In this document: piece after piece, positions 14,001 to 28,400 of the stretch
How positions within the stretch are numbered: the stretch's first letter is position 1
How the letters are laid out: each line of letters opens with the position of its first letter
Assembly (NCBI RefSeq): GCF_028858725.1
Contig: NC_084769.1
Coordinates: 501,001 to 565,000 of the forward strand
Origin: Colius striatus
Taxonomy: Eukaryota; Chordata; Aves; Coliiformes; Coliidae
DNA: 64,000 nt
Reading direction: 5' to 3'
Made by a program: the position numbers and the translations under genes
The notes under the pieces: model-generated
What the model saw: the letters and a program-made list of their open reading frames with translations, nothing else
What the model was told of the DNA's origin: nothing
The model's database searches: none

Positions 14001-15896
14001 GTCAAATACATTTTTAAACGGTGCTGCCCTCCCACCAGCTCAGCTGCTTGCCCTCAGATACAGAAGATATTTCATACCATTGCCTCATATTCAGAGCATG
14101 AAGGGAAGGAGTGGAAAGTCCCTTGATTTAAGAATTTGTATGATCAGCATTTTCGTAAATGAGACTCCAGAACAAGACTGGGTTTATAAAATACAAATAC
14201 TAGGTTATGGAAAGAGTTGTGAGAGCAGTTACAGTTTACTTCATGCCTAATCTTTTACAAACTCAATTCTTTCCCTAGAAAATCCCCTCTGAAAAGCAAA
14301 AAGACCCATTTTTCCTCTCTGTGTGAATCTCTCTTGAAACTCAGCAACTTCCTTGCATGACATTTTCCAAATACAGATACTACTGGCAGATTTTAACATC
14401 AGTAACAAGACAATTCATGGCTTTTGTTCACATTTGTAACTTTTGTTACCCTTCCTTAAAGGTCTGCAGCATGCACCTTTGAGATCCCTACCAGGGTAGG
14501 TTATTTTCAAAGACCTATCCACAAGAGCTCATCATTTCTGGAGAGGTCAAATAAATGCTACATGGTGTGTAACCACCAGAGTGAATGCCTGTAACTCCAC
14601 ATTTGACTGCTGTCCAAAGTTATGTGTTGGCTGTTCTCTCCATATTCAAATCCCGGAAAACAGTTTGCATATATTTGCAAAGAAATAAAGGGTGGAATAT
14701 CTTGGCCATTCCACCATTTGCACAGAAATACTTAGGGACTTGCAGTCTTCCAGTGCAGGATTTATTAAACATATACTTCAAAAAACCTTCTGTTTTAAAA
14801 AGTGCATTTGGTATTTTATAAATGTCCCAAGAGTCAGTCCTGAGCTTTGCTGAAAAGTTGCCTTTAAATCCATTAAGAATTTCACCATTTACAGATAGGT
14901 GAAATATTGAAATTTCCCTTTCTGGCAAATTCTAAAAGGAAAACAACAACAAAATACTTGAAGCAGCAAGGTGTTACTGATGTAACAGAAATCAAGATAG
15001 GGCAGTAAGTAAAAAAATCTTTTAAAATTACTACATTTTTAAGTCATCAATATCTAATATTTTTATAATAAACAGAAGGCACATTCCCAGATCTGAGGGA
15101 CTCCAAAGTCATGAATGAACAAAATCACTTGAAAACAAGAGAATAGTGGTTTTTATGGCACAACTTCTGATTGTTGTATTTCTATTATTATTACTACTCA
15201 AATGCATGAATGAAAAAGATAAAATTGGTAGGCTGAAGAGGTCTGTCTCTGACTTAATCTAATAAATGGCATGATTATAAAATGACTTCATATAGTAAGT
15301 GGCATTTTTGATGTTTCCAGTGGGCTATATTTAGCCAAATTAAACAAAATCACTTAAGTTAAACAATGATAACTGAAATATTTTTCTACAAAACCCTAAA
15401 CAATTACAGCCTTTATCCTTTGTCTATATTTCTTACACAGGAATATAAATACAGATACAAAATTGACAAGCTATACTGCATTTGTTTCCTTTTACTCAGT
15501 AACCTAATTGTTATTAATCTTACCCATGAGATACTTCACATTCTGCCCACTCCTACCTGACACCCCTGAAAGCTATGCATCAATTTAACAGTAGACTACA
15601 AAGGAACACTGATGTTTCCAATTTGATGCTCACTTCTAAATAGTGGAACTATGCCCCGAAGCACTATTAAAATACAGTGAAGGAAGCGAAAGATGAGGAA
15701 GCGTGAGAAAAGACTCATTATCATGTTAGCTATTAGAATGTGCTTTTGCAGTAGCTTTTTTCCCACCAGTCTGGTTCTAGATTTAACTGCCCAGGTGTCA
15801 CAGATGTACTTACTGTATCCTGCAATCACTCAGTTTTCTGCTATCCTGCTCTTTACCCTACTGCTGATTATTTTGGCCAGTGTCTCTAAGAACTAG

Positions 15897-16982
15897 TGTA
15901 GTGGGTTTGTGTGACCAGGCTTTGGTAGTAGGAGGCTTACAGGGGTGGCTTCTTTAAAGAAAAAGAGGTGCCAGAAGCTTCCCCTGTATCTGACAGGGCC
16001 AGTGCCGTTGGCTCTGGGATGGACCCGCCGCTGACCAAAGCTGAGCCCATCAGCCTCTGTGATTAACATATTGGAGAAGGGGAAGAAGCTGCTGGACAGG
16101 GGCTAATCTGCAGCAGAAGGGAGTGAGAATGTGAGAAGGTCTCTGTGAACACCAAAGTGGGTGAAGAAGGTGCCCAGGCACTGCAGCAGAGATTGCTCCG
16201 CGACCCGTGGTGCAGCCCAGGGTGAGGCAGCTGTGCCCCTGCAGCCACGGAGGACCCGGGGAGCAGAGACCCACTCACAGCCTGGGGAGGATCCCACACA
16301 GGAGCTGGGGGATGCCTGAGAGAGGCTGTGACCCTGTGGGAAAGCCGTGCTGGAGCAAGTTCCTGGCAGGACCTGGGAACCTGTGGAGACAGAAGCCCAC
16401 GCTGAGCGGGTTTGCTGGCACAACTTGTGACCCCGTGGGGGACCCACACTGGAGAAGTTTGTTCCTGAAGGTCTGTTTCCCCCGTGGATGAGACCCACTG
16501 GAGCAGTTCATAAAGAACTGTAGCCTGTGGGAAGGACCCACATGCAGAAGTTCACGGATGGCTGTGTCCCATGGGGGACTATCACCCCACTGTAGCAGTG
16601 GGAAGTGTGGGGAGGCCTCCCCCCGAGAGGAAGCAGCAGCAAGGTCCATCTGTGATGAACTGACCGTAACCCCCATTCCCCATCTCCCTGTGCCACTGCG
16701 AGGCAAGAGGCAGAGACTGGAAGAAGGGAGGGGTGGGGGGAGGTGTTTTAGGATTCAAGGAGAGTTTTGTTTCTCATTTTCCCTGCTCTGTTCTGATAGT
16801 TCCAAGTGAGTTCTCCCCAGGATGAGTCTGTTTTGCAGATGATGGTAGTTTCTGAGTGATCTCCCCGTCCTCAACTTGACTCATGAGCCCTTTGTTATAT
16901 TTCTCTCTCTCCTGACCAGTTTAGGGGAGGGACAGAAAAACTTGGTGGGCACCTGGCACCCAGCCAGGGTTAAACCACCACA
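15897..16982 (+). mobile_element. Solo LTR of an avian endogenous retrovirus
   Basis: A 1086-bp block with imperfect inverted ends (TGTAGTGGGTTT at the start, AAACCACCACA at the end), so TG...CA termini. It is GC-richer than its surroundings. Its middle repeats the phrase 'gaccccgtgggggacccacactggag' in several diverged versions, and its end (cttggtgggcacctggcacc, then cagccagggtt) resembles LTR ends I recognise from bird ERVs. There is no gag, pol or env sequence inside or beside it, so it looks like a recombined solo LTR. No clean target duplication is seen (flanks aactag and actgcc). The family is probably ERVL-like, unverified. Confidence 0.72.
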
Positions 16983-19900
16983 ACTGCCAACACAATAGAA
17001 AAGATGGTCTCTTCACTTGACTGCTGTCCAAAGGTTCTGGGTCAGGTGTGAGACACTGCAGAAATGACTTACCAGTTTCAATGATCAGCATTTCCCAACT
17101 ACTCGTTACCATTCTGAAGCGCTGAGAAACTGATTGGCTCTAAAGCAGATGAAGAGCACTCATAAATCAGAAATGTTCACTTCAAAGATCATAAGCACCT
17201 GTCTGAACTACCCTGAATGATTCTGCAACGACAGGGATGAAGAATCATCAGTTGAGTCATTTGCCTGTCTGCATTGGGGGAAAAAAGTAGCAGCTGTCAA
17301 CAGAGGAGACATAAAATCTTAAAGATTTGCAGCTGTTCCTCAAATGAAAAAGATCTGACCACAGATGAGCTGTAGACACATTCTGCTGAGTCCCTCCACA
17401 GAAAATACCAGGACCAGAGCGTCTTAACTGTTTCCTACAAAATTTCCCATTTCTTCAGTTATGGCTTACAAACAACCCCAACCCAAACCAAAATCACCTC
17501 CTGCCCCCCAAACTCCAACAACAAAAAACCCTGCTTCTCAATGCTACTTAATCTATCAAACTTATCCTTGCTATTTAAGCTCCTTTCTGCATCTCACCTT
17601 CTAGCTCTTGTCATTTATGAGTCACTGCCAAATTCTTTAAAGGATCCAAGGTCCACTGTGCTCTCCTTGCCCCATCTCATTTAGCCTAACTCCAATCTCA
17701 CAAGGGCAGTTTTCTCCCTACAATTTCATCTTTAGGTATCACAGAAGTAAATTAGCCCCTATCATTCCACTGCCTTTTATTTCTAAATTCAATGAATTCT
17801 CTTTCCTCTCCTGCAGCTTTGCAAGGCAGGGATCAGTGTATATAGGTTATGCCACAAAATGCAAGAAGTTGTGTGGTGAGAGCAATGAGGGGTAGATGAG
17901 AGGAAGTCTGCTTGCTACTCGACTTCAGCAATAATCCTCATCTCAATAAAAAGGTTTCAGAGAAAGAGTTGGCCCTCCTCCAAGGGGCAAGTCACTACCT
18001 AGAGAGGCATCCTAGCACTGAATAAGGTCACAAGGCTTAAAACAGAAGTCCTGGGGAAACACCTTATGAGCATCTCAGCCCGCAGTCCCTAGGAACCAGT
18101 GGACATCACACAGTTCACAGAGAGGCAGGAATGAGCAAAAGGAAACTAAACACTGCCACAGATGCTCTTTTTTTCCTGCCTTTTTCATCATGGCCACTAT
18201 CCCATTCCTCTCCATCCTCCCACGTTAAACACAGGAAAAGTGACAAACCCCCTACTTGAAAATCGATTATGAAAGGGTCAAAACACTAGGCAGGAAAACT
18301 CCTCACTTTCCAGATGGCAGAAGTGACACCCTGCACACACTATGCCATAAAAAAAAAATCAAGACTTGAAACTAGATAAAAACTAGGTCAGAAACCACCG
18401 CCTCACCTTTACCAGCGCACAGAAAACAAAAGGAAGGCAAAAATCATGCTAACCAAAGCCTTGACCCAACTCACAGTAACTGAGTCAGACTTTACCAAAT
18501 AGTTGTATGCCTATACCATAGTTACAACTGATTTATATATTAGTTATGACAGCACCATCCTCTCCAAAAAGCATGGAAAATAATGAATATAGAAATAAAA
18601 ATGTGTCTCTAGCTTCTCAACTCTCCCAAACAAAGCCCTGATTTTGAGATGAACATCAACAAGCTGCTTATAAAATCAACACAAGCATTCACTCCAAACA
18701 TCCAAAAGTAAATGCAATGCCAAATGCATCCATCTAACATTATGCAGGCTGCAGGGCAAACAACTTCGCAGGCAAAACCTTTTCCCTTCAGCCCACCACT
18801 GTACATCAATTCAAAGCTGCATCCTCCACTCTGCTGCAGTTCTGGGCACTGTTTCATGACCCACAAAACCAATGGCAGGATTGATCTAGCGAAGTAAAAA
18901 CGGGGACAGACAGCACACCAGCAGCTATAGGAATGACCCCAATGTTTTAACACACTGCATCTCAGGACTCTTCAGGCACCATGCAGTTTCTTCTTCATGT
19001 GCTAAGGAGATCTCTCAGAAGAGGGAAAATATTGAGAAGGCTGACGGTCACTCTGCTAAGGAATTTGGACTTTGAAAACAAAACTGAAATGAATCTGCAA
19101 GTGGAGGAGGCTGCAGTACAGCTCCCTTCTGTTTCTTCTTACTGGTACATCGTCATCTCCTTTATGTGCCAGCTGTTTAACTTTCACTCCTATACCTAAA
19201 CCAATCTTGGTCTGTTCCTGGCCCCTTTTATTGATACATTAAGGAAACTGCATCAGTGAAGCCATCGATAGCATTCATGAAGCATCATCGCAGCCATTGG
19301 AGCAGCTTTGCTGGTGTAACTGCAAACTGCAGGCTCTCAGATGCATGACTCTGCCAGCCACAGCATCTTCCCTTCTCTGGCTCAGAGCTGCTTTGAATGC
19401 AGTTTTGCTGCTCAGGGAGGTGAGGAAGCGTCACCCTGTAGCTCAGCTGCCCCTGACCAACTGCAACAACAAAAGGTGCTTTTGATAAATCTAGCAACGA
19501 ATCTGAAGTCCGTATTATGCCCAGAACACAGAAAAGGTGGCTTTCAACCTCTCCAAGTTTCCAATTAATCTGGTATAAAGCAGTAATCTAAATGGATAAA
19601 ATAGATTAGCAAACTTGGGAATGTAACATTAATGTTCTGAGGCTGCCTGGAGACTAGACATTTAAGTTACATAATCCAGGATCACAACATATCTCAGGTA
19701 TCTATATATACTGTCTCTTCTTCCTCAGAGCATCTCAAAACATATTACAGCTCATAACAGCCTGCAGGGAGGGTAAGTGTCTTATTTCCATTTTATTGAA
19801 GAGGAGCAAAACCTAGTTTGCTCAAGGTCGTAACTGGCGAGTCTTTACAGACAGCCCAAGGGCTCAGCTGTACAGTCCTGCTGCATCACACCAGCACTGA

Positions 19901-22900
19901 CAGAGCCTTCCATGTGTCTGCTGAGTCAGATGAACAACAGTGATGACACAGGAAAAAGAGCAGTATTCTCATGGCAGGTACAGGAGGAAGGAAAACCGCT
20001 CCTTTGAATCACAATCGACTGTTAGATTGTCTCAACTACCACCTGGAATGTCACCCACAGCAACGTGGCAAGGCAGAAATTTACCCTCCCGACTTCCCAG
20101 CTCAAATTCTGGGATACTACCTTTTTCTGTCTCTTGTGAAATGTGAACCCAGCTTTAATTACTTGATTATGCTGTTTTACAGACACAGGCATTCCATAAT
20201 GTAAATTACAAGGAAACACTCACATCCAGATTCTTCCAATTCCTTTTCCCTCACAGCGTTTTTCATTTTGATGTACAATGCAGCACCACCAAGAGACCTT
20301 TTTACAGCATTAAAACAAGCTCTGTTGGAACATTTATCACAGGCTTACAAGCAAGTCCTCCAGTGCTGCCACAAACCAGCATGTGTGTACTTCCTTCACA
20401 TGAGCTGATGACTGCAATCAATGAGATTATTCACACCAACTAGATGCACACTGTAGGTATTATTCCTTGTCAGCTCTAAGTCCACTGCAGAGCTCAAATT
20501 AGGGACAAGAACACACACGGAACATCCTAGAGCTTGCTCCTGAAGGAAAATTAAAGGCTTGTCTATACAAGGAGAAGAGTGCTTCACATTCACACCCTGC
20601 CTCATTCTGCAGTAACTCCCTGGTGTAGGCAAGATCTTACACGCTCTTACCAAAAATATGAAATACCTGGCAAGCCCATATTTATTAAAATTTTACAGTT
20701 GTCCTATTACTTTCAGTAATTAAACAGCCAAGCACCACTAAAGCTTCTACTCCAGGTGCCAGAAAGCATTCTCTCGCAGGCAAGGGTCAAAACAAGAAGT
20801 TAACTCCTCACAACCAGCACTGAACAGGTAACAGGGTACAAAGTTGTATCCCTAAACAAAATAATTATTAATTAAAACCTTAGGTCTGTGTAAGTTTTCA
20901 CAAGTTTGCCCAGCCAGTATATCCTGCCTCACCTTAACCTGTTCATGGATGCTTGCAAGTTCCACATAAATCAAACAAGTTGAGTTCACTGATTTCTCAA
21001 GTGAATAGACATAACATCACCAAGAACTCACTTAGCTCAAAGTCCTGCAAATAGAGGAAAAACTGCAAAGAAAGAAAATTCAGTTTCTCTCCTGAGAAAA
21101 GGGACTTAAGAAGGAGGGCTGAAGCAAGACTTACTAAGGAAGAGATGAATCTTGTTTCTACCAGACTGCGAGACAGCGTTAGGTTTCTCAGATGCCAGTT
21201 AGCCAGATTCTTGGAACGCTTTAATGATAAAATGAAGCAGCAGCCCATTTCCCCAGCGTGACCCAAGAGCACAGTGCTGGTGAGTACACACTGCTGCAGA
21301 GGATACAAGAGCCTTGGAAGCATCCTCTGCACAGCAGCAGGGCAAGGGGCAAGAAAAATGTCCTCTCTAACAAACCCTTACTCTGGTGCAGGCTGTTACA
21401 AAGCTTTGAACTCCTGCAGAACAAAGTAACGTCATCTTTGTCCTCCCTTCTGTATTATCTTTTAATGACCAAGGGCAGCATTTTTGGTCAGGAAAACAGC
21501 CCCAAAAATCCAAACAACATTAATTAGATCCTTTTATTCCTAAAGCTTTAAAAATATGCCTAGGAGCTCCAAACGGGTGTAGAACTTGTTATAGAATGCT
21601 TCTGCTACTCATTGTTTGACTAACTGAGAACGAACAGAAAACACATCTGGTAATGTACCACAGTGGCACAAAAAATGGCTTAGACAGAGAACAGACAAAA
21701 GCTCTATACACATCACCTCTGGACTCCCAGTTTTAACCGTGCATTGGTTTGGTACATCATGCTAGGAGTGCTCCTACACTCCCTTCTACCTTTGCCATGT
21801 ATAATTTATTTGAGGCTAAAGCAAAGTTTTCCTCCAGTGTCCTTTCATTGTCTCCTGAGTTTTTCAAAGTAGCTCCTGCATGTACACAAAGACCCTGCAT
21901 CAGCAGTCAGGAAGTGCTGAAAAGTTCTACTTTGTCATAGCAAAACTATGTCTACACTTTGTGGCAGCAATATTCCTCTCTCTTTTCTTCAAACTTTGTT
22001 TCTGGCAAATATTGTAGAAAAATGCAGGAACTCGGTCCCTGCTAGCACAAAAAAAATTCCCTTTGTTACCTCAGTGGGAGTTTAGCCTGGCGTAAAACAA
22101 ACCTTGAAGGACATCAATTAAATAATCAACTCAAAGGCATTTCTGGTGTAAAACACAAAACCAGCCTCCCTCCAAAATCCAAGTTAAGAATATTTTGTGT
22201 TCTATCACTCTTGTTCAAAAACAACAACAAACCTTACAACATTAAAAAACGCCTCAAACATGAAAAAGAAGCAAAAAAACAAGCCTGAACCAAACCCAGC
22301 CCACACATTAAACTCTCCAGCAACTTCCATCTCATTTAAGTTTCAAAAAGCAAAGGTCATATTTTGCTTCTGTTTATTCTTACTTGTACGTTGTTCAAAT
22401 CCTAACTTGTTAAAATACAGTCAGAAACGGAGATCCTAACGAAAGGACATCTGTTAAGCAAGAAATTTATCAGTTTCAATATAAACGACTGAAAGAAGAA
22501 AAACACGGTCTTTAGACTACTCATACATTAATATTTTCCCAGATAAAACAAAACTGAAGCAGTGTAATCTGGACTCTTGTCTGTTCAGCAGCTAAGCACC
22601 TCAGCTGTTTTAAGTGCAATACCTTTGAATTTGACCTTAAACTACCAGCTTTTGACAAGTCATAGATATGCTTAATTACATTATGTACGTGGCATTGAAG
22701 TTCCACCAAAACCTAATCCATGAGTTAAAGATGGCAGACTGTTCTAAACTAAACAGAGCTCCCCACAGTCTAACTCCAGCACACAAACACACATCAAAAG
22801 CTTTCTTCCAGGGCGTTTCCTGTGCTGCTAACAAGTTCCAGCTTCGCTCCTGATGGATCTAAATTTAACCAAGAGTAAGTTCGAGTCTTACAGAAACAAT

Positions 22901-25900
22901 TCAAAAAAAAAGTCAAAACAAAAAACAGCAACAAACACAAACCCAACATCCCACCAACAACACAAAAACAAACCCAGCACACCATACACAGGACTTCATC
23001 GCAACGCAGCAAAGGCTTTACAGGCACCTTTGTTTTTAAAGCTGTTATTTATCAGATATATGAAATATGCAACAAACAAGCAGCAGCCCCTCACGCTTTC
23101 ACCCTTGACGTTTCTGAAGTTGCTCTTTGTGTTCTACCAGGTACAAGTAACACAAGCACTTAAAACAGTTGCTAATTCAATAACTGTGTGTAAAAGCATG
23201 TGACCTCTACAGAGGAAACCAGCAGTTAACCAGGAGGCTAAGCTCCCCGGCATGGCCAAACCTGCTCTGATCTCTGAATTAGAGGACTATCCACAGTAGT
23301 AGCTTGGATTAAGCCAAAAGGACTCCTTACAAAGTCTCCAGACTTCGTTACAAGCATGCTGTCTGAGCTAGACAGGGGGAATGTGCAGGTAGAAAGGTAA
23401 GAACAACCTGAAGGAGGTTCAAGATTCAAGCTACTGACTCTGATCACTCAACACTGTCCCCAGAAGCATCTGCCAGCGTGGCTCCTTCCTGCAACCCCTG
23501 CAGGCCATTCCCACACCACGGCTTCGGCCCCACTTCCCCGCAGCACAGCACAGTGCCTGCCATCCGTTCCCCTTGCACCCTGTTCTCTGAGAGCTCAGTT
23601 CTTACAGGGACAGAATGCAATGCATCTTTGCTTAAAAAAAAGGTATTGAATTTGATAACACTTGTTTCACTAATCAGAGGGGAAATTCTACTGTGTCAAC
23701 TGTTCCCTCTGTCAAGGACTCTGCCATAAGCTATGCAGGTTTTATTCTCTTGAAACACTACTCTATATTTTAGACAGCTAAAACATGTAAATCTGCATTT
23801 ATTGGTAATTCACAAACTCCAACTTTAAAGCAACATAATGAATTTAAGGGAGCTGATAAAAAATACACAGAGAAATTCAAAACACATACCTGAAGCTCTG
23901 TACCTGCCAGTTACCTTATTTAAGATGACTCGAGCTCTAAGTTGCATCTTGTTTTCCGTTTCATACGCATGCAGACGCAGCTGAATTCACCGAGACACAT
24001 GAGAAAGAGCTAGATGACCACAAGATCAGCCCTGTTCCCCAAATCATTTTACTGGGAAGTATTTCACAAAATAAGTCACCAAGCACACATTATAAGAACC
24101 ATAACCCCTGTACCTGTTGACACAGAGGATTTACAGAAAAAGGTCAGATGTGCAATAATTTATTGAGCATTGACACCAACTCCAGCATTAGCAAGATCTT
24201 AAAAGCAGCTCTTGATTTGACCTCAAAGGCATTTAAATGTATGTTAGCGACTATGCAGAGAACTCATTTACCGATATCACTGCACCGATACCTGTCCAAG
24301 ACCCAGGAGATCCTCAAGCTGCAAGTGTTACAGAGTCTGTGAAACCTCACAAATGATTCCCCGACAATGCTTCACAACTGACACCCCCTGTGACGAGACA
24401 CTGACAGGGAAACACTTCCAACCTGGCAAGTTGGCTAATCTACATGGACATTCACCCAACAGGCTACAATTTCTGCTTTCAAATTGGCACCCTTGTTAGA
24501 AATTATTACTCTGGAGCAAGAGGAGGAAAGAAAATATGTGAAATACTAAATTGGAGATTGCACTGCCTCGGGAAGGAAAGCACATATTCCAGAAGCTCTT
24601 GCCAGTCACACGTTTGTAACCTGTCCTTCTGCTCTCCAGTGGTACTTCAGCACATGCATGATATGCAGGTCTCCATGCATCATACGTGGAGGCTACACAC
24701 CAGGTGCTGCAAACTTTCATATTCCACTACCAAAGCACCTTTACAGATTAAGCCTAAGAGGCTTCCTCTCACGGAGTGAAGGAAACAAAACCTGAAACAC
24801 AGAAACAGGACTTTCTGAAGTTGTAATATTACCATGGACTGCAATGCATTTATTTCAATATGCAGAAGTGATATGGATGGATGAAAACCAAGTCTGTACA
24901 GTGATGTACCACCTACACAGCACAGAAACCTGAAACAACTACAAAACAAACTGGGGAGGATTAGCCCTTTCATGAAGCTGAAGGATGGGGGCTGGGGAAG
25001 GCAACGGGACACTTTAGCTATGATAAGGAAGAAAAGGCACACTATGCAGCTGAAGCACAACACTGGACAGCAGAAAACCTGTGTTCCAGCTCAGACTGTC
25101 CCCACGTGAAATGGTCTCCATCTACGTAAGCAGGAACGGTACCCTGCACCAGAGTCCGACAAGGTACATGGAGGCTACACACAGAACAGAGCATCCCTGT
25201 GGCATGTTCATCACCAGATAAATCATCTAAGCAGGTAAGGCTGAAATAGCCTTTCAGAATTCCCTAAATACTATGAACAAGGAAGGATTTAATCAGTCAC
25301 GCTGAACAACGAATTTTAAAAGGAGAACAGCATGGGAAGCAGACACATTAATATTAGGCCACACAACAGATATTCTGCATTAATGAGTAACTGATCCCTT
25401 TATTTACTTTCCTGCAGGACAACACCAGAGGGTTTAAGGCTCCAACAAAACAAAGTTGTGTATATTTTCTCTTTCCTTTTTAAATCTAAAAAAAAAAAGG
25501 GAACAACTAAACCACAAAACAAACAAACAAAAACCCCGAGGCAAACCGGAGTTAAACAGAAACCCAAACGCTGTGAGGATAATGGTCTGTTTCAGTTCTC
25601 GCTTTGGGTTTCTTTCGGTTTGGTGTTACACTACACTGAATAACATTATTCAGAAGTTTGCTCTCTAACAGCAGTGTCTCCTATACACAAACATATTTCT
25701 TAGAAATAAGACCTTATGCTTTTGTTGGGCCATATGCTGCTTTTTGTGCCCTGTTGCTGCAGCTTTGTGACAGTCTCCAGCCTGCACATTAAGTCTTGGG
25801 AGCTGAAAGCAACCTAAAGACATGAACTAACCCATTTTCCTCAAAGCTTACCCACATATAGAACACAAAGCTGAGCTTTCTCTGCTTTTTTTCTAGGAAA

Positions 25901-27694
25901 ACTGAAGATCTAACCCCTGACAGAGCTTGAAACAACTTTTAGTCAGAACAGCATCTCTACAGAAAAATCTTAATTGAAAAACCATTAATATCAGTCTCGA
26001 CTTAGAGATGTTTATAGGTGTTGTTACAAATAACCAACAATCAAGTTGATGTTCTTGCACAAGAGTTTGACAGCTTGCTGATTAATCTTTCATCTTCAAA
26101 GGTTTCATCTCGATGACAGCAAGAAGCTCAGCTAAAGAAAAGCAGAATACCTCTCCTAAGACTGCTCAGCTGTCTTCAAAAGTACATACCCAGATCATGA
26201 AGTTGCCATGGCATCAACTTCAGGACTGTGGTTAGACACACAAGATGTCTTTTTCCTACAGGCTGTTATGGGAAGCTGAGCCACTTTGGCCATGAACCAA
26301 GTATGTTTTGGCTCTCAAGCTGACATAATTCATCACCATTTGGACATTCCAATGGTTAGCTACACCGAGAAAGCAAGGCAACCAGCAACAGAGAGCATCC
26401 ATGTCAACCAAGCTCTGAACACGCTGTCCTGGCAATAGCAAGAGGAAGCTGTACTGGTGCTCTCCTCCTTTATATCTACTAACATAACACAATTTTTCCA
26501 GCACTTCACTATCGTATCAGAACAAATGGCAAAGGTTTGTTTTCAGCAGCTTCACGTCAAACTACAGTGGGAGGAAATTCTGTAGGATCGAAGGTATCAC
26601 AGTTATTTCCCTTATTCTCTGCTATTTTTAATGTTATGATCATCAGGCTATTTTTATGCAAGAACAATGAAAATATGAGCTAACATAGGACTTCTGCACA
26701 TACCGACTAAGCCTGTTAAATTCTAAGCCTGGATGAGCAAAACAACTCATACACTCTACATCAGTGTACCCCTGCAAACTGCCTCACAACCAGGCATGAC
26801 AAATCTCCATCCCACATCCCCAGTTGTTTGCTTTCCAAATGGTAAAGCAACGTTTGCTTCATCATTCAGGAAACACAACCTCTGAAGCAGACCAGCCCAG
26901 TGCCAACATTGCCACAGAGGAGGAGAACAGAGAACAGGGTGGAGGGGACACACTCAGTAGCACACACACTCCTTTTTGTCCCCATCCAGACTCACCCTCA
27001 CAGAAAGATGTCTCCAGTTACGTTCTATTTTCAAAAACAACCATCTGGGATCCAGTTTACTCTCTGTCCAATAAATGTGTTTATGAGGCTACGGCAAACA
27101 GCTGAAATTGACACTGCTGAGAAATCAGACAGCTTTAGAAGGGATGTCGTAAATTGCAGTTACTGTTCGTTATTAGTGACTCACATGTGAAAAGTCAAAT
27201 CAAATCATCATTTTACCGTTTTACTCTCGAGATCAGAGAAGGTAACACTGATAACTACGAGGGCAGGATCTTCTATTTTAGTAGCAAAATAAGGTCATTA
27301 CCCGTGGACACACGCGTGCCCCCACACAATCCATTCCAGTCTAAAAAGGTAAATAGCTGAATGTCTCCCTTCTTGCCACCTCTGACCACAGCATCTCATG
27401 CAGGTCGGCCACCCGACTTAACGATGCCCAGCTCTCCTTGCCACGTTCCGCAGCTTCAGCCGCCACACGCTAACGGGGCAATCCTGGCATGTGTCCTGCG
27501 CTTAGTAGGGTCTTTTTCACACGTTGCTATCAGAAACGAGCAACCACAGCAAAACCAAGTTTTCCTGAAAGCAAGGGTTTATTTGTTTTCCCCACCCAGA
27601 ACCTCGACTGATAAAGGACGGAACGCGCTGTCGGTCATTGCTGGGCAGGCGGAAACCCCGCCGCGCATACGGCTGCGGGCCCCGCCGCCGCGGG

Positions 27695-27772
27695 AGCGCC
27701 CGCCCCGGCCCCGACAGCCCCGGCCCGGCCGCCCCCGGCCCGACAGCGCCCGCCCCGGCCCCGACAGCCCCG
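27695..27772. repeat. Direct repeat, 28 bp, in the TANC1 CpG island
   Basis: An identical 28-bp segment starting agcgcccgccccggcc occurs at 27695-27722 and 27745-27772, a spacing of 50 bp. It lies just inside intron 1 if the donor at 28101 is right. Confidence 0.85.
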
Positions 27773-28100
27773 CGCCGGCCCCCCCCGGCCCTTCCGACCT
27801 CCTCGGCCGCCCCAGACCGCGCCGTTCCGCGTTCCTCCCGGCCCTGCCCCCACCTGTGCCGGCCGCGGCCCGCGCCCAGGCCCCGCCGCGCCGGCACGGA
27901 CGGGACCGGGCTCAGCGCCCCGGCTGCCGCCCCGCGCCGCTCCGGCCGCGTGTCCGCCAGGCTGCCGCCGCCTCAGCCGACATGCCCGCACACGCTCCGC
28001 GGCCGCGAAGTTTCCCTCCCCGCAAGCCCCGCGCGGAGCCCGGGCGAGGGGCGCGCCCCGCACGCACCGGCGGACAGGAGGAGGAGGAGGGCCGGCTTAC

Positions 28101-28400
28101 CTCCGCCCGGGGGCCCGGCCCCCCTCGCCCGGGGGCTCCTGCGGCGCGGCCCAGCTCCTGCACGGCAGCCGGGCGCGGCGGCGAGATGAGCTCACGGGGG
28201 CGGGCGGCGGCAGGCCCCGCCTCGCCCCGCGCACCCCGCGGCCGCCCCTGCGCGGCACCGGCCCGGCCCGGCCCGGCTCGGCTCGGCTCGGCGGGCAGCG
28301 TGGGCGCGGGGCGGGCAGCGGCGGGGGGACGCTCCGGCACATGCCGGGCGCGTCGCCCCCAGGAAAACTTGTGCGAGACGCGCGGAAACGAGCCCGAGAG
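28101..28400 (-). other. TANC1: Probable TANC1 non-coding first exon (5' limit unknown)
   Basis: Inside the CpG island on the minus strand a clear donor, GGGCGGAG followed by gtaagc at 28100-28095, could end a 5'UTR exon. The first TANC1 coding exon at 11086 has its own acceptor and so needs an upstream non-coding exon. Human TANC1 likewise starts with 5'UTR exons at a CpG island. The transcription start is not determined; 28400 is only a guess. Confidence 0.5.

Larger units (their letters stand above)
11087..28100 (-). other. TANC1 first intron (5'UTR intron), about 17 kb
   Basis: The sequence lies between the presumed non-coding first exon and the ATG exon. It holds a solo LTR at 15897-16982 and otherwise unique AT-rich sequence. 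Additional non-coding exons could be present but cannot be recognised without transcript data. The CpG-rich part begins at about 27600. Confidence 0.65.

Noticed and set aside
16063-16706. Cluster of 128-143-codon minus-strand open frames
   Set aside because: All lie inside the solo LTR and none resembles a retroviral protein.
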